64,000 nucleotides of DNA from Kaistia algarum (GTDB lineage Bacteria > Pseudomonadota > Alphaproteobacteria > Rhizobiales > Kaistiaceae), in the NCBI RefSeq assembly GCF_026343945.1, contig NZ_JAPKNJ010000001.1:434001-498000 (forward strand), written 5' to 3'. The translations under genes and the position numbers were made by a program. Every line of letters starts with the position of its first letter. Position 1 is the stretch's first letter. The notes beneath the pieces are model-generated. The model was not told where the DNA came from. It searched no databases and saw only the letters and a program-made list of their open reading frames with translations. This document shows, piece after piece, positions 16,988 to 26,384 of the stretch.

Positions 16988-17015
16988 CAAAGACCCCGGT
17001 TCAAACGGACGACGT

Positions 17016-17040
17016 CGTGCGGCGGAAACGCCGCCGCACG
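17016..17040 (-). promoter_or_regulatory. Intercistronic hairpin between atpE and the b' gene
   Basis: CGTGCGGCGG (17016-17025) and CCGCCGCACG (17031-17040) form a perfect 10-bp stem with a 5-nt loop, 39 nt after the atpE stop and about 29 nt before the b' start. There is no T-run, so it is more likely an mRNA stabilising or processing element than a full terminator. Confidence 0.55.
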
Positions 17041-17078
17041 CGAACAGCCTTCAGGCCGGCCAGAGCCGGCCCGCCGGA

Positions 17079-17312
17079 TTAGACGACAAACAGCAGCAGC
17101 AGGGCGACGAGCAGCGAGAAGATGCCCAGCGCTTCCGTCACGGCGAAGCCGAGGATCAGACGGCCGAACTGGCCGTCGGCAGCCGACGGATTGCGCAGAG
17201 CGCCCGACAGGAAGCTGCCGAAGATGTTGCCGAGGCCGAGGGCCGCGCCGGCCATGCCGAAGCAAGCGAGACCAGCACCGATGTACTTGGCGGCGATCGG
17301 ATCCATTTGCAT
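17079..17312 (-). CDS. atpE: ATP synthase F0 subunit c
   Basis: A 77-residue two-helix proteolipid that builds the rotating c-ring. Helix 1 has the Gly/Ala pattern ([21 protein letters not shown]), the polar loop is RNP, and helix 2 carries the proton-binding glutamate in [11 protein letters not shown] near-perfect AGGAGAGA lies directly before ATG 17312, consistent with high translation. It sits between atpB and the b' gene. Confidence 0.96.
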   Translation of the reverse strand: MQMDPIAAKYIGAGLACFGMAGAALGLGNIFGSFLSGALRNPSAADGQFGRLILGFAVTEALGIFSLLVALLLLFVV

Positions 17313-17365
17313 TCTCTCCTTCAGGGGTAATTCGAAATCGTGTTGAGGGGTGCCGTGCGGTGGCC

Positions 17366-18118
17366 CTAGTGGCCGGGATGCAGGGCGTCGTTCAGATACA
17401 TGCAGGTCAGGATGGTGAAGACATAGGCCTGCAGGAATGCGACGAGGAACTCAAGCGCCGTGAGCGCCACGGTCATCGCCAGCGGCACGATGGCGCCACC
17501 GATGCCGACGGCACCGAGGCTGGCCAGCGTCACCACGAAGCCGGCGAACACCTTCAGCGTGATGTGGCCGGCGAGCATGTTGGCGAAAAGACGGACGGAG
17601 AGGCTGATCGGCCGCGAGAGGAACGAGATCACCTCGATCGCGGAAACGAGCGGTATCACCGCGCCCGGAACGCCATGCGGCACGAAAAGGCCGAGAAAGC
17701 CGATGCCGTGGCGATAGAAGCCATAGCCGACCACCACCAGCATCACCGTCATCGCGAGCGCGAAGGTGATGATGATCTGGCTGGTCGCCGTCAGGAAATA
17801 GGGGAACATCCCGAAGAAATTGGCCATCAGGATGAAGGAGAACAGCGAGAAGACGAAGGGGAAGAAGCGCATCCCCTCCTTGCCCGCGCTCGACTTCAGC
17901 GTGTTGGCGACGAATTCGTAGCCGAGTTCCGCGACCGACTGGACGCGCCCGGGGACGAGACTCTTCTTCGAAGTCGCGAAATAGAGGAAGCCGGTGACCA
18001 CCGCGACGTTGGCGATCATGGACAGAGCGGAGTTCGTGAAATGGAACTCCATGCCGCCGAACTGGCCGAGCGGGAAATACTCGTGGATCTGAAACTGATG
18101 GATCGGATCGTTCGCCAC
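17366..18118 (-). CDS. atpB: ATP synthase F0 subunit a
   Basis: A 250-residue membrane subunit that forms the proton half-channels next to the c-ring. The essential arginine lies in [17 protein letters not shown], the hallmark of subunit a. [10 protein letters not shown] and [18 protein letters not shown] are conserved membrane stretches. The start is GTG 18118 (M-A-N-D-P-I-H-Q-F). It follows atpI by 50 nt and precedes atpE by 53 nt. Confidence 0.96.
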   Translation of the reverse strand: MANDPIHQFQIHEYFPLGQFGGMEFHFTNSALSMIANVAVVTGFLYFATSKKSLVPGRVQSVAELGYEFVANTLKSSAGKEGMRFFPFVFSLFSFILMANFFGMFPYFLTATSQIIITFALAMTVMLVVVGYGFYRHGIGFLGLFVPHGVPGAVIPLVSAIEVISFLSRPISLSVRLFANMLAGHITLKVFAGFVVTLASLGAVGIGGAIVPLAMTVALTALEFLVAFLQAYVFTILTCMYLNDALHPGH

Positions 18119-18168
18119 CGAGCCCGCCTTTTCCTTCTATCGCCGCGGCATCGGCCACGGCTCCGTAT

Positions 18169-18561
18169 TCAATCCTTGCCGCCGCCAGGACGGCGGTTCA
18201 ACCGCTCTTCCGGCTGGGACACCTTGCCGACCGCCCTTAGCACATTCAGGACGCCCGCAAAAAAGCCAAGCAACAGAAGCACGATAAGTCCCCAGGGGGA
18301 CGTACCGAGAAAATGATCGCAGAGCCAGCCCAAACCCGCGCCGACCAGGACGCCAGAGGCAAACTCGCCCGCCACCCGGAAAGCCAGCCCCATTCCCTGC
18401 ATGCCGCCGGATGGTGCCGCCTTGTCGGCCTCGCGCTTCTGCTCTTCCGCAACCTTGTCGAGCTTGCTTCCGAGCTTGCGCAGCCTTTCGGACAACGCGG
18501 CTTCGTCTTCGGCGGAACGTCTCCCCCTGCCCCCGTCACCTTGCGAACCCGACTCGCTCAT
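18169..18561 (-). CDS. atpI: AtpI/AtpZ-like ATP synthase assembly protein
   Basis: A 130-residue protein with a charged N-terminal helix (~residues 15-50) and two membrane helices (FRVAGEFASGVLVGAGLGWL and LIVLLLLGFFAGVLNVLRAVG). AtpI proteins help assemble the c-ring. It is the first gene of the F0 operon. ATG 18561 is preferred with GAGG 8 nt upstream over an in-frame TTG at 18582. The operon promoter should lie in 18562-18787, shared with the divergent dciA; I could not identify its boxes. Confidence 0.88.
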   Translation of the reverse strand: MSESGSQGDGGRGRRSAEDEAALSERLRKLGSKLDKVAEEQKREADKAAPSGGMQGMGLAFRVAGEFASGVLVGAGLGWLCDHFLGTSPWGLIVLLLLGFFAGVLNVLRAVGKVSQPEERLNRRPGGGKD

Positions 18562-18787
18562 CGCGCCACCCTCGCCAGGCAATGGATACAGGGCATACTT
18601 CGCGCCTTCCCCGAAACCGCGCGCACAATAGTGACGGCATCATGGCGTGTCAAGGCGAGTCGGCCCGATCGTAACTATATGATTCGTCTGTAATTTCTCT
18701 AAAGCAGCATACCCCTTCTCGTTCAATGCGGCGCGGCTTTGGCGGGGCGCCCTTCCCCTTCGGGCGGCGTCGTGCGACACCTTCGGC

Positions 18788-19297
18788 ATGGCGGAGACGA
18801 CACGAAAAGGCGACAGACGCGAGGCACGGCCGATCGGCGCGCTGATCGGCAGCGTGATCGATCCGATCTGCGCCAAGCGCGGCTTCGCCTCGGCCGATCT
18901 GATCGGCGCCTGGGACGAAATCGTCGGTCCGCGCTACGCCCGCGTCACCCAGCCGGAGAAGATCGCCTGGCCGCGCCGCGAATCGGCGTCCTCGCGCGGC
19001 GCCACGCTGATCGTCCGCGTCGATGCCGGCATGGCGATCTATCTCCAGCACGAGACGACCTTGATCCTGGAAAAGGTCAACGCCTTCCTGGGCTTCGCCG
19101 CCATCTCGACCCTCAAGATCGTGCAAGGCCCGGTCGAGCCATCCTCGCGCGCCGCCGACCGTACCGCACCGGCGCCGATTTCCGCTCGTTCCGAGGCCCA
19201 TATAAAGGAGTGTGTCGAGGCGATCGACAGCGACCCGTTGCGCGAGGCGCTGGAACGGCTCGGCCGCGGCGTCTTCCGGGCGGTCGAGAGATTGTGA
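18788..19297 (+). CDS. dciA: DciA-like protein (DUF721), DnaB helicase loading
   Basis: A 169-residue DUF721 protein. DciA proteins load the replicative helicase DnaB in bacteria lacking DnaC. The conserved part is the N-terminal ~110 residues: RPIGALIGSVIDPICAKRGF, LIGAWDEIVG, ARVTQPEKIAWPRR and GATLIVRVDAGMAIYLQHE. The C-terminal 60 residues are variable. ATG 18788 is the only good start. It precedes the Tat-exported DsbA and smc, a common order in this bacterial group. Confidence 0.88.
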   Translation: MAETTRKGDRREARPIGALIGSVIDPICAKRGFASADLIGAWDEIVGPRYARVTQPEKIAWPRRESASSRGATLIVRVDAGMAIYLQHETTLILEKVNAFLGFAAISTLKIVQGPVEPSSRAADRTAPAPISARSEAHIKECVEAIDSDPLREALERLGRGVFRAVERL

Positions 19298-19423
19298 AGG
19301 CGCGCGCCCGCACGCTCGCCGCAATTTTTGTGGCAATGCATTGCGCAGGCGTGGCAATCGTTTCGCCGCAAAGCCATAGCGCGCGGCGCCCGGCGCAGCG
19401 CACGACCCAAGGAGACTGTGATC

Positions 19424-20059
19424 GTGCCGTTCAATCGTAGAGCGTTTCTCACCGGACTGGGCGGCGCCGCATTGGGAGCCGGTGCTCTGGCGGCGCTCCC
19501 TGCGGGCGCCTTCGCCGCCGACAAGGTCGATATTGCCGAGCTCATGAAGCCCGGCCCGCTCGGCGACCAGAGCCTCGGCCCGGCCGATGCTCCGAACACC
19601 ATCGTCGAATATGCGTCGCTGACCTGCACGCATTGCAAGCATTTCCACGACACGACGTGGAAGGACCTGAAGACGAAATATATCGACACCGGCAAGGTGC
19701 GCTTCATTCTGCGCGACTTCCCGCTCGATCCGCTCGCCACCGCCGGTTTCATGCTGGCCCATGCGGCGCCTGGCAACAATTTCTACCCGATGGTCGACCT
19801 CCTCTTCGACCAGCAGGCCAACTGGGCTTTTGTCGATGCCCCGGTGCCGGCGCTGCTAAACCTTGCCAAGCAGGTCGGTTTTACACAGGAGACTTTCGAG
19901 CTGGCCTTGAAAAACCAGGCGCTGCTCGATGCAGTGAACGCCGTCAAGGATCGCGGCGCGAAGACCTTCGGGGTCGACGCGACGCCGACCTTCTTCATCA
20001 ACGGAGTGAAGGCACCGGGTGCTCTTACGCTCGAAGAAATCGAGAAGCTGCTCGTCTGA
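19424..20059 (+). CDS. Tat-exported DsbA-family thiol oxidoreductase
   Basis: A 211-residue thioredoxin-fold protein. A twin-arginine signal (FNRRAFLTGLGGAALGAG..AFA) takes the folded protein to the periplasm. The active site is CTHC in YASLTCTHCKHFH, followed by the cis-proline loop GVDATPTFFING. Its likely role is disulfide formation or isomerisation in exported proteins. The start is GTG 19424 with AAGGAG 9 nt upstream; GTG 19418, two codons earlier, is only 3 nt from it. A strong terminator follows. DsbA is usually Sec-dependent, so the Tat signal is of interest. Confidence 0.88.
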   Translation: MPFNRRAFLTGLGGAALGAGALAALPAGAFAADKVDIAELMKPGPLGDQSLGPADAPNTIVEYASLTCTHCKHFHDTTWKDLKTKYIDTGKVRFILRDFPLDPLATAGFMLAHAAPGNNFYPMVDLLFDQQANWAFVDAPVPALLNLAKQVGFTQETFELALKNQALLDAVNAVKDRGAKTFGVDATPTFFINGVKAPGALTLEEIEKLLV

Positions 20060-20078
20060 CGCAGCCCTCCATCCGACT

Positions 20079-20116
20079 GGCCATCCGCCCGCCGGGCGGG
20101 TGGCCTTTGTCTTTTT
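20079..20116 (+). terminator. Rho-independent terminator after the DsbA gene
   Basis: GGCCATCCGCCC (20079-20090) pairs with GGGCGGGTGGCC (20094-20105) with one G-U pair and a GCC loop, followed by TTTGTCTTTTT. It lies 19 nt after the stop and only 12 nt before smc, so smc probably needs its own start or read-through. Confidence 0.85.
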
Positions 20117-20128
20117 GACGGCCGCGCC

Positions 20129-23100
20129 ATGAAGTTCACGCGGCTTCGCCTCATCGGCTTCAAATCCTTCGTCGAGCCTTCCGACTTCGTCATCGAGCCG
20201 GGCCTTACGGGCATTGTAGGGCCGAATGGCTGCGGAAAATCGAACCTCGTCGAGGCGCTGCGCTGGGTGATGGGCGAGAGCTCGTACAAGAACATGCGCG
20301 CGTCCGGCATGGACGACGTCATCTTCTCCGGCAGCGGCAATCGCCCGGCCCGCAACACCGCCGAAGTGACGCTCTTCGTCGACAACGCTGCCCGCAAGGC
20401 GCCGGCCGCCTTCAACGATGCCGACCAGCTCGAAGTAACGCGGCGGATCGAGCGCGAGGCCGGTTCAGTCTACAAGATCAACGGCCGGGACGTGCGCGCC
20501 CGCGACGTGCAGCTGCTGTTCGCCGACGCCTCGACCGGCTCGCGCTCGCCGGCCATGGTCGGCCAGGGCCGGATCGGCGAGCTGATCTCGGCCAAGCCCC
20601 AAGCGCGGCGCGCGATCCTGGAGGAAGCCGCCGGCATTTCCGGCCTTTATTCGCGCCGCAACGAGGCGGAGCAACGGCTTCGGGCGGCCGAGACCAACCT
20701 CGAACGGCTGGAAGACGTCGTCTCCGAAATCGAGGCGCAGTTGGAGGCCCTCAAGCGCCAGGCGCGCCAGGCGAATCGCTATCGAAATCTCTCCGGCGAT
20801 ATCCGCCGCGCCGAGGCGACCGCGCTGTATCTGAAGCTCGCCGCCTCGGGTGAGCAGGTGCGCGCGACGCAAATGGCGCTGGAGGCCGCCGATCGCCTCG
20901 TCACCGAACGTACCGAGGCACAGGGCAAGGCGGCGCGCGACCAGGCCGTGGCCGGCTCTGCCCTGCCGGCGCTGCGCGAGGCCGAGGCTGCCGCCGCCGC
21001 CGCGCTGCAAAGGCTCGTGCTCGCCCGCGACGCGCTCGACGCCGACGAAAAGCGGCTGCGCGAGCGGATCGCCGATCTCGACCGCCAGATGGCGCAGGTG
21101 CGCGGCGATATCGAGCGCGAGGCGCGCATGGCGCGCGAGAATGCTGGCCTCGTCGAAAAGCTGGACCTTGAGCGGACCGAGATCGAATCAGGCGAGGCCG
21201 ATATTGCCGCCCGACTCGCCAAGGCGCGGGAAGCGCGGGAAGCGGCCGAGACGGAACTGGCGGGCCGCGAGGCGCGGCTGACGGAAGCCAGCGCCGCCCA
21301 TGCGGCCCTCGTCGCCCGCCGGGGAGAATTGCAGCGCGGGGCGCGCGAAGCCGGCGAGCGGCTGGCCCGCGCCCGTTCGCAACTGGCCGAGGTCGAACGC
21401 GAGAAGACGTCGCTGGACGGCCAGATCGCAGCCCTGCCCGGCATGACGGGATTGCAGGCCGGCGCGGCGGAAGCTGAGGCCGCGCTCGCCGCCGCCGAGG
21501 CCCGCACGAGCGCGGCGGAACGCGATTCGTCTGCCGCCCGCGAGGCCGAAGCGGCCGCGCGCGGTCCGCTGACGGAGGCCGAGCGCTCGCTCGCCGCGAT
21601 CGAGACCGAGGCGCGCACGCTGTCCAAGATCCTCGGCGCCGGCACGATCCAAGGCCGCCGGCCGCCGATCCTCGATTCGCTCTCCGTCGAACGCGGCTTC
21701 GAAGCTGCGTTAGCGGCGGCGTTCGGCGATGGGCTCGACGCCTCGGACGATCTTTCTGCCGTCACGCATTGGCGAAACGTGCCGCCGCTCGCCGGCGACC
21801 CGAAGCTGCCGGCCGGGGCGACGCCACTCGCCGATAAGGTCACGACCCCTGCCGTGCTCGCCCGCGCTTTGGTGCAGATCGGCATCGTCGCCCGCATCGA
21901 GGGCCCGATGCTGCAGGCGATGCTGGCACCGGGGCAGCTCCTCGTCTCGCGCGAGGGGGACCTCTGGCGCTGGGACGGCTTCGTCGCCACCGCCGACGCG
22001 CCGACCGCGGCGGCGCAGCGCCTCGCCAGCCGCAATCGCCTCGCCGAACTGGAAACGGAAGCCGCCGCAGTGCGCCAGCTCACAGCCGAGCGGCGCGAGG
22101 CGCTCGACCGCACCGCCCAGGCCGCCCGTTCCGCGCTCGACGCCGAACGACAGGCGCGCGAAGCCGTTCGCGGCGCACGGGCGCGGCTGGACGAGGCGCG
22201 AAACCGGCTCGCCATTGCCGAGCGCGAGGCCGGGCGGCTGACGGCGCGGCGCACGGCCGTCGAGGAAGCCCGCCAGCGCTTCGCCGATTCGCTAACCGAG
22301 ACCGAGGCTCAGCACCATGCCGCCGAAGCCGCGCTGGCGGAGGCCGCCGATACCAGCCGCGCCGAGCAGGAAATGGCGCTCGGCCGCGCCGCCGTCGCCG
22401 AAGCCCGCGCCCTTCTCGCCGAGGCGCGCGCCACCGCCGACCAGATGGCGCGAGAGAGCGACAATCGCCGCCGCCGCCTCTCGGCGATCGCGGATGAGCG
22501 CAAGGGCTGGATCCAGCGCGCGGCGGGGGCCGAGAGCCAGCTCCGCGTTCTGCAGGGTCGGCTCGGCACGATCGAAGCGGAGCGGACGACCCACGCCGAT
22601 TCGCCGGCCGAGATCGAGACGAAGCGCCGTGCGCTGCTCACCGCCATCCTTAAAGCCGAGGGAGAACGGCGCGAGGCGGCCGAGCGACGCGGCGAGGCCG
22701 AGGCCGGCAGCGTCGCGGCGGACCGGGCAGCGCAGGCAGCACTGGCCGAGCTGTCGCAATCGCGCGAGCAGCGTGGCCGTTCCGAGGAGCGGCTGAAGGC
22801 GGCCGAGGATCGCCGGCAGGAGATCGGCGCCCGCATCGTCGAGATCCTCGATTGCGAGCCGCATGAGGTCGCAAAGCTCGCCGAGATCGACCTCGCTGCG
22901 CCGCTGCCCGATCTCGCCCAGGTCGAAACCCGCCTCGAAAGGCTGAAGCAGGAGCGCGAGAAGCTCGGCGGCGTCAATCTGCGCGCCGAGGAGGAGGCGA
23001 CAGAGACCGCCGCGCGGCGCGAGACGCTGATCACCGATCGCGACGACCTCATCGAGGCGATAAGGCGCCTGCGCCTCGGCATTGCCAGCCTCAACCGCGA

Positions 23101-23590
23101 GGGCCGCGAGCGGCTATTGGCCGCTTTCGAGGTGGTGAATGCCGAATTCCAGCGGCTCTTCACCCATCTCTTCGGCGGTGGCACGGCCGAGCTTCAGCTC
23201 ACCGAATCCGACGATCCGCTCGAAGCCGGCCTCGAGATCATGGCCCGCCCGCCGGGCAAGAAACCGCAGACCATGACGCTTCTCTCCGGCGGCGAGCAGG
23301 CGCTGACGGCGATGGCGCTGATCTTCGCCGTCTTCCTCACCAACCCGGCGCCGATCTGCGTCCTCGACGAGGTCGACGCCCCGCTCGACGACCACAATGT
23401 CGAACGCTTCTGCAACCTCCTCGACGAAATGGCCCGCTCGACCGACACGCGCTTCGTGACCATCACCCACAACCCGATCACCATGGCGAGGATGAACCGG
23501 CTGTTCGGGGTGACGATGGCGGAACGAGGGGTGAGCCAGCTCGTGTCGGTCGATCTGGAGGCGGCGGAGCGGTTTCTGGAGGCGGGGTGA
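20129..23590 (+). CDS. smc: Chromosome segregation protein SMC
   Basis: A 1153-residue SMC ATPase that organises and separates chromosomes together with ScpAB. Walker A is GPNGCGKSN near residue 32, the ABC signature is LLSGGEQALTAMAL near 1055, and Walker B is ICVLDEVDAPLDDHN near 1078. Two long coiled coils rich in A, E and R (~170-490 and ~650-1000) surround a hinge near 500-640. The length is normal. It begins 12 nt after the terminator hairpin of the preceding gene. Confidence 0.96.
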   Translation: MKFTRLRLIGFKSFVEPSDFVIEPGLTGIVGPNGCGKSNLVEALRWVMGESSYKNMRASGMDDVIFSGSGNRPARNTAEVTLFVDNAARKAPAAFNDADQLEVTRRIEREAGSVYKINGRDVRARDVQLLFADASTGSRSPAMVGQGRIGELISAKPQARRAILEEAAGISGLYSRRNEAEQRLRAAETNLERLEDVVSEIEAQLEALKRQARQANRYRNLSGDIRRAEATALYLKLAASGEQVRATQMALEAADRLVTERTEAQGKAARDQAVAGSALPALREAEAAAAAALQRLVLARDALDADEKRLRERIADLDRQMAQVRGDIEREARMARENAGLVEKLDLERTEIESGEADIAARLAKAREAREAAETELAGREARLTEASAAHAALVARRGELQRGAREAGERLARARSQLAEVEREKTSLDGQIAALPGMTGLQAGAAEAEAALAAAEARTSAAERDSSAAREAEAAARGPLTEAERSLAAIETEARTLSKILGAGTIQGRRPPILDSLSVERGFEAALAAAFGDGLDASDDLSAVTHWRNVPPLAGDPKLPAGATPLADKVTTPAVLARALVQIGIVARIEGPMLQAMLAPGQLLVSREGDLWRWDGFVATADAPTAAAQRLASRNRLAELETEAAAVRQLTAERREALDRTAQAARSALDAERQAREAVRGARARLDEARNRLAIAEREAGRLTARRTAVEEARQRFADSLTETEAQHHAAEAALAEAADTSRAEQEMALGRAAVAEARALLAEARATADQMARESDNRRRRLSAIADERKGWIQRAAGAESQLRVLQGRLGTIEAERTTHADSPAEIETKRRALLTAILKAEGERREAAERRGEAEAGSVAADRAAQAALAELSQSREQRGRSEERLKAAEDRRQEIGARIVEILDCEPHEVAKLAEIDLAAPLPDLAQVETRLERLKQEREKLGGVNLRAEEEATETAARRETLITDRDDLIEAIRRLRLGIASLNREGRERLLAAFEVVNAEFQRLFTHLFGGGTAELQLTESDDPLEAGLEIMARPPGKKPQTMTLLSGGEQALTAMALIFAVFLTNPAPICVLDEVDAPLDDHNVERFCNLLDEMARSTDTRFVTITHNPITMARMNRLFGVTMAERGVSQLVSVDLEAAERFLEAG

Positions 23591-23604
23591 GGCGACTACC
23601 CTTC

Positions 23605-23632
23605 CTTCCCCTCTCCCGCGCGAGAGGGGAAG
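23605..23632. repeat. Palindromic repeat, copy 2 (11-bp stem, 6-nt loop)
   Basis: CTTCCCCTCTC (23605-23615) pairs perfectly with GAGAGGGGAAG (23622-23632) around CCGCGC. It lies between convergent smc and the pyruvate kinase gene. It differs from the copy at 15020 by one compensated base pair in the stem (A-T there, C-G here) and by its loop, which argues for selection on the structure. Confidence 0.7.
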
Positions 23633-23668
23633 CCGCTGCCGTAGGTCGCCAAAGCTCCCGACGCCCCC

Positions 23669-25144
23669 CTACCAGCTCATCAGTTTCCGAAGCATCGGCG
23701 TCTTCTTGTGCTGGTTCTCGCCCATGCGCGCGAGGAGGCCGTCCAGTTCGGTGATCGCCTCGAACAGATGCGGGCCCTTGTTGAGCATGACGCATTCGGC
23801 TCTGGCCGCCATCGCCGCGTCGGTCATTTCGCCGCGCGAGGGATAGCCCTTCTTGATCAGATGCTCGAGCACCTGCGTCGCCCATATCACCGGCACCTGT
23901 GCCGCCTCGCCGATCCACAGGATCTCCTCCTGGATTTCGGCGAGCCGGGCGAAGCCGATCTCCACCGCAAGGTCGCCGCGGGCGATCATGATCGCAGTCG
24001 GCTGGCGGCCGGCGGCGCGCACCACGATCTCGGGGAGATTGGCGATGGCCCGCGTCGTCTCGATCTTCAGCACCAACGACAGTTTCTGCCAATCCGGGCG
24101 GATCCTCGCCAGGGTCTCGTGCAAGAGAGCGACATCGGCCTCCGACTGCACGAACGAGAATTCGATGCCGTCGGCATGGGCGGCGATGAAGGAAAGGTCC
24201 TCGACGTCCTTGTCGGTGAGCGCGGGGATCTGGAAGTCAGTGTCGGGGAAATTGACGCCCTTCTCCTCCTTCAGCTTATAGCCATCTTCGTCCGGCGAGG
24301 CATTCACTCGGACGACAATGCCCCAATCGGCGACGCTCTCGACGATCGTGCCGAGCTTGCCGTCGTCGATGAAGACCCGTTCCTCCGGCTTCGCGGCGGC
24401 GAGCGCCTGCGGCAGCGTGCATTCAACGGCGAGGATGCCTACCGGCGCTTCGGCAAGGCGGCCCGGCGCGGCGATGGCGAGGCGCTCCTCGAGCTGGATG
24501 CGCTTGCCTCCATCCAGCGGGTGGATTGCGCCGGTGCGGATCTTCGGTCCGGCGAGATCCATCAGCACCTTGATCGGGCGTCCCGTGGCAAGGCTTGCCG
24601 CATGGGCGAAATCGATCATGCGCTTCCACGCCGCCGCATCGTCATGGGCGCAGTTGATGCGGATCGCTTCGACGCCGAGTTCGGCCAGCTTCCGCATGAA
24701 ATCCGGCCCGTCTGCCGCCTCGCTCGGGCAGGTGACGAGGAGATGGACGGAACGATGGGCGGCGGAGGGGCCGAGGATCTCCTCCGTCCGCTCGGCAAGG
24801 CGCTTCTCGCCGATGAAGAAGGCTTCTTCGGAGGAGACCGGCTCCAGCGGCGCGCCCGCATTCAGCGCCTTCAGGACGGCGCCGACAGCATGGAGCGTCG
24901 GCATGACGCGGCTCTCCAGCCGACCGACCGAAGAGAGGCCATGCACCATCAGGCTGCGCTGCAGCGGACGGATGTCGCGGCTGCGCAGCGCCAGATATTC
25001 GGCAAGGTTGGCGGCGCTGTCGCGAAACGCCTCGCGCCCGATCCAGGGCGACCAGTCGTCGAGACGAGCATCGCCCTCGGCGCGGACGGCCTTTGTGAGC
25101 AATGAGACATCGTGTTCGAGCTGCTTCAACGGCGGTATCGGCAT
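23669..25144 (-). CDS. Atypical pyruvate kinase
   Basis: A 491-residue protein with pyruvate kinase A/B domains but an unusual layout. The first ~130 residues are an unrecognised helical extension (LKQLEHDVSLLTKAVRAEG). The kinase part starts near 133. Visible are IRINCAHD (family RLNFSHG, with Ala for Ser), MDLAGPKIRTG, VLKIETTRAIANL (catalytic Lys, metal-binding Glu), IARGDLAVEIG and ATQVLEHLIKKGYPSRGEMTD. The protein stops ~55 residues after that, so the C-terminal allosteric domain is missing. It is convergent with smc. It probably acts on PEP/pyruvate without fructose-bisphosphate control, but activity is inferred. Confidence 0.8.
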   Translation of the reverse strand: MPIPPLKQLEHDVSLLTKAVRAEGDARLDDWSPWIGREAFRDSAANLAEYLALRSRDIRPLQRSLMVHGLSSVGRLESRVMPTLHAVGAVLKALNAGAPLEPVSSEEAFFIGEKRLAERTEEILGPSAAHRSVHLLVTCPSEAADGPDFMRKLAELGVEAIRINCAHDDAAAWKRMIDFAHAASLATGRPIKVLMDLAGPKIRTGAIHPLDGGKRIQLEERLAIAAPGRLAEAPVGILAVECTLPQALAAAKPEERVFIDDGKLGTIVESVADWGIVVRVNASPDEDGYKLKEEKGVNFPDTDFQIPALTDKDVEDLSFIAAHADGIEFSFVQSEADVALLHETLARIRPDWQKLSLVLKIETTRAIANLPEIVVRAAGRQPTAIMIARGDLAVEIGFARLAEIQEEILWIGEAAQVPVIWATQVLEHLIKKGYPSRGEMTDAAMAARAECVMLNKGPHLFEAITELDGLLARMGENQHKKTPMLRKLMSW

Positions 25145-25286
25145 GGCGGCACTCCGGATGGGTGATGCGAGAGCTTGGCGCGGCTCGGCTTCATGAACAT
25201 GACGGCGTGGAAAGCGCCTTGCTCCCGATCAAAGGCCGGCCATCGCCGGGCTGGCGGAGAGGCCTTCCCTCGCCCAAAATGGGCGG

Positions 25287-26384
25287 ATGATTCCGCCACG
25301 CCACACCCCCTCCCCCTCCCCCTCCGATCTGCTCGCCTGGTATGATCGCCATGCGCGGCGGCTGCCCTGGCGCACTGGCCCGCGCGAGCGCGCCGCGGGC
25401 GTCAAGCCGGACCCCTACCGGGTCTGGCTGTCCGAAATCATGCTGCAGCAGACCAACGTCACCACGGTGAAGCCCTATTACGAGGCCTTCCTCGATCGCT
25501 GGCCGCGCGTCGCCGATCTCGCCGCCGCGCCGGTCGACGACGTCATGCGGGCCTGGGCCGGGCTTGGTTATTATTCGCGGGCGCGCAACCTCAAGGCCTG
25601 CGCCGATCAGGTGGCCGGCGAACTTGCGGGCGTCTTTCCGTCCAGCGCCTTAGGGCTGCGCGAGCTTCCCGGCATTGGCGATTATACGGCGGCGGCGATC
25701 GCGGCCATCGCCTATGACGAGCCGGCGGCGGTGGTCGACGGCAATGTCGAGCGCGTGATCGCGCGCGTCTTTCGCATCGAGACGCCGCTTCCCGCCGCCA
25801 AGAAGGAAATCCGCCGCCTGCAGGCCGAACTGACGCCTGAGAAGCGCGCCGGCGACTATGCGCAGGCGATGATGGATCTCGGCGCCACCATCTGCACGCC
25901 GAAGAAGCCGGCCTGCTCGCTCTGCCCGTGGAACGGCGCCTGCGCAGCCTATCGCGCGGGAGATGCCGAAACCTTCCCGCGACGAGGCGCGAAGGCTGTC
26001 AGGCCGGAGCGGCGAGGCGCGGCCTATGTGGCGGTTCGGGAGGATGGCGCGGTGCTGCTCCGGAAGCGCCCGGAGCGCGGCCTGCTCGGCGGCATGGCCG
26101 AGGTGCCGGGGAGCGAATGGTCCGAGGGTTTTCTTATCGACAAACGGCACTCTGCCGCGCCGATAGAAGCCGGCTGGCAGCGGACCTCCGTCCCGGTCAA
26201 CCATGTCTTCACCCATTTCGGGCTGACGCTCGACGTCTTCACGGCCAGCATCGACAATGCGCTTGCCGCTCCGGAAGGCCATTGGTGGTCGGCGCGGCAC
26301 GACCTGCCGCATGAGGCGCTTCCGAGCGTCATGAAGAAGGTCGTGGAAGCGGCGCTGCCGGGAGCGACGCGCAAAAAGAAGTGA
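25287..26384 (+). CDS. mutY: A/G-specific adenine glycosylase
   Basis: A 365-residue base-excision repair enzyme that removes A opposite 8-oxoG. LSEIMLQQTNVTTV holds the catalytic Glu. The helix-hairpin-helix is LPGIGDYTAAAIAAIA, with the catalytic Asp in VVDGNVERVIARV. The [4Fe-4S] cluster is C-x6-C-x2-C-x5-C (CTPKKPACSLCPWNGAC). A NUDIX-like MutT domain occupies the C-terminal ~120 residues. The order fits a complete enzyme. It is convergent with the cysteine-repeat gene. Confidence 0.95.
   Translation: MIPPRHTPSPSPSDLLAWYDRHARRLPWRTGPRERAAGVKPDPYRVWLSEIMLQQTNVTTVKPYYEAFLDRWPRVADLAAAPVDDVMRAWAGLGYYSRARNLKACADQVAGELAGVFPSSALGLRELPGIGDYTAAAIAAIAYDEPAAVVDGNVERVIARVFRIETPLPAAKKEIRRLQAELTPEKRAGDYAQAMMDLGATICTPKKPACSLCPWNGACAAYRAGDAETFPRRGAKAVRPERRGAAYVAVREDGAVLLRKRPERGLLGGMAEVPGSEWSEGFLIDKRHSAAPIEAGWQRTSVPVNHVFTHFGLTLDVFTASIDNALAAPEGHWWSARHDLPHEALPSVMKKVVEAALPGATRKKK

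Noticed and set aside
15971..18316. 781-codon plus-strand frame over the atp operon
   Set aside because: Antisense to five clearly recognised F0 genes. Its composition is that of a shadow frame.
25271..25285. CGCCCA-AAA-TGGGCG palindrome before mutY
   Set aside because: Six-bp arms are common by chance at this GC content, and it directly abuts the start codon without other support.
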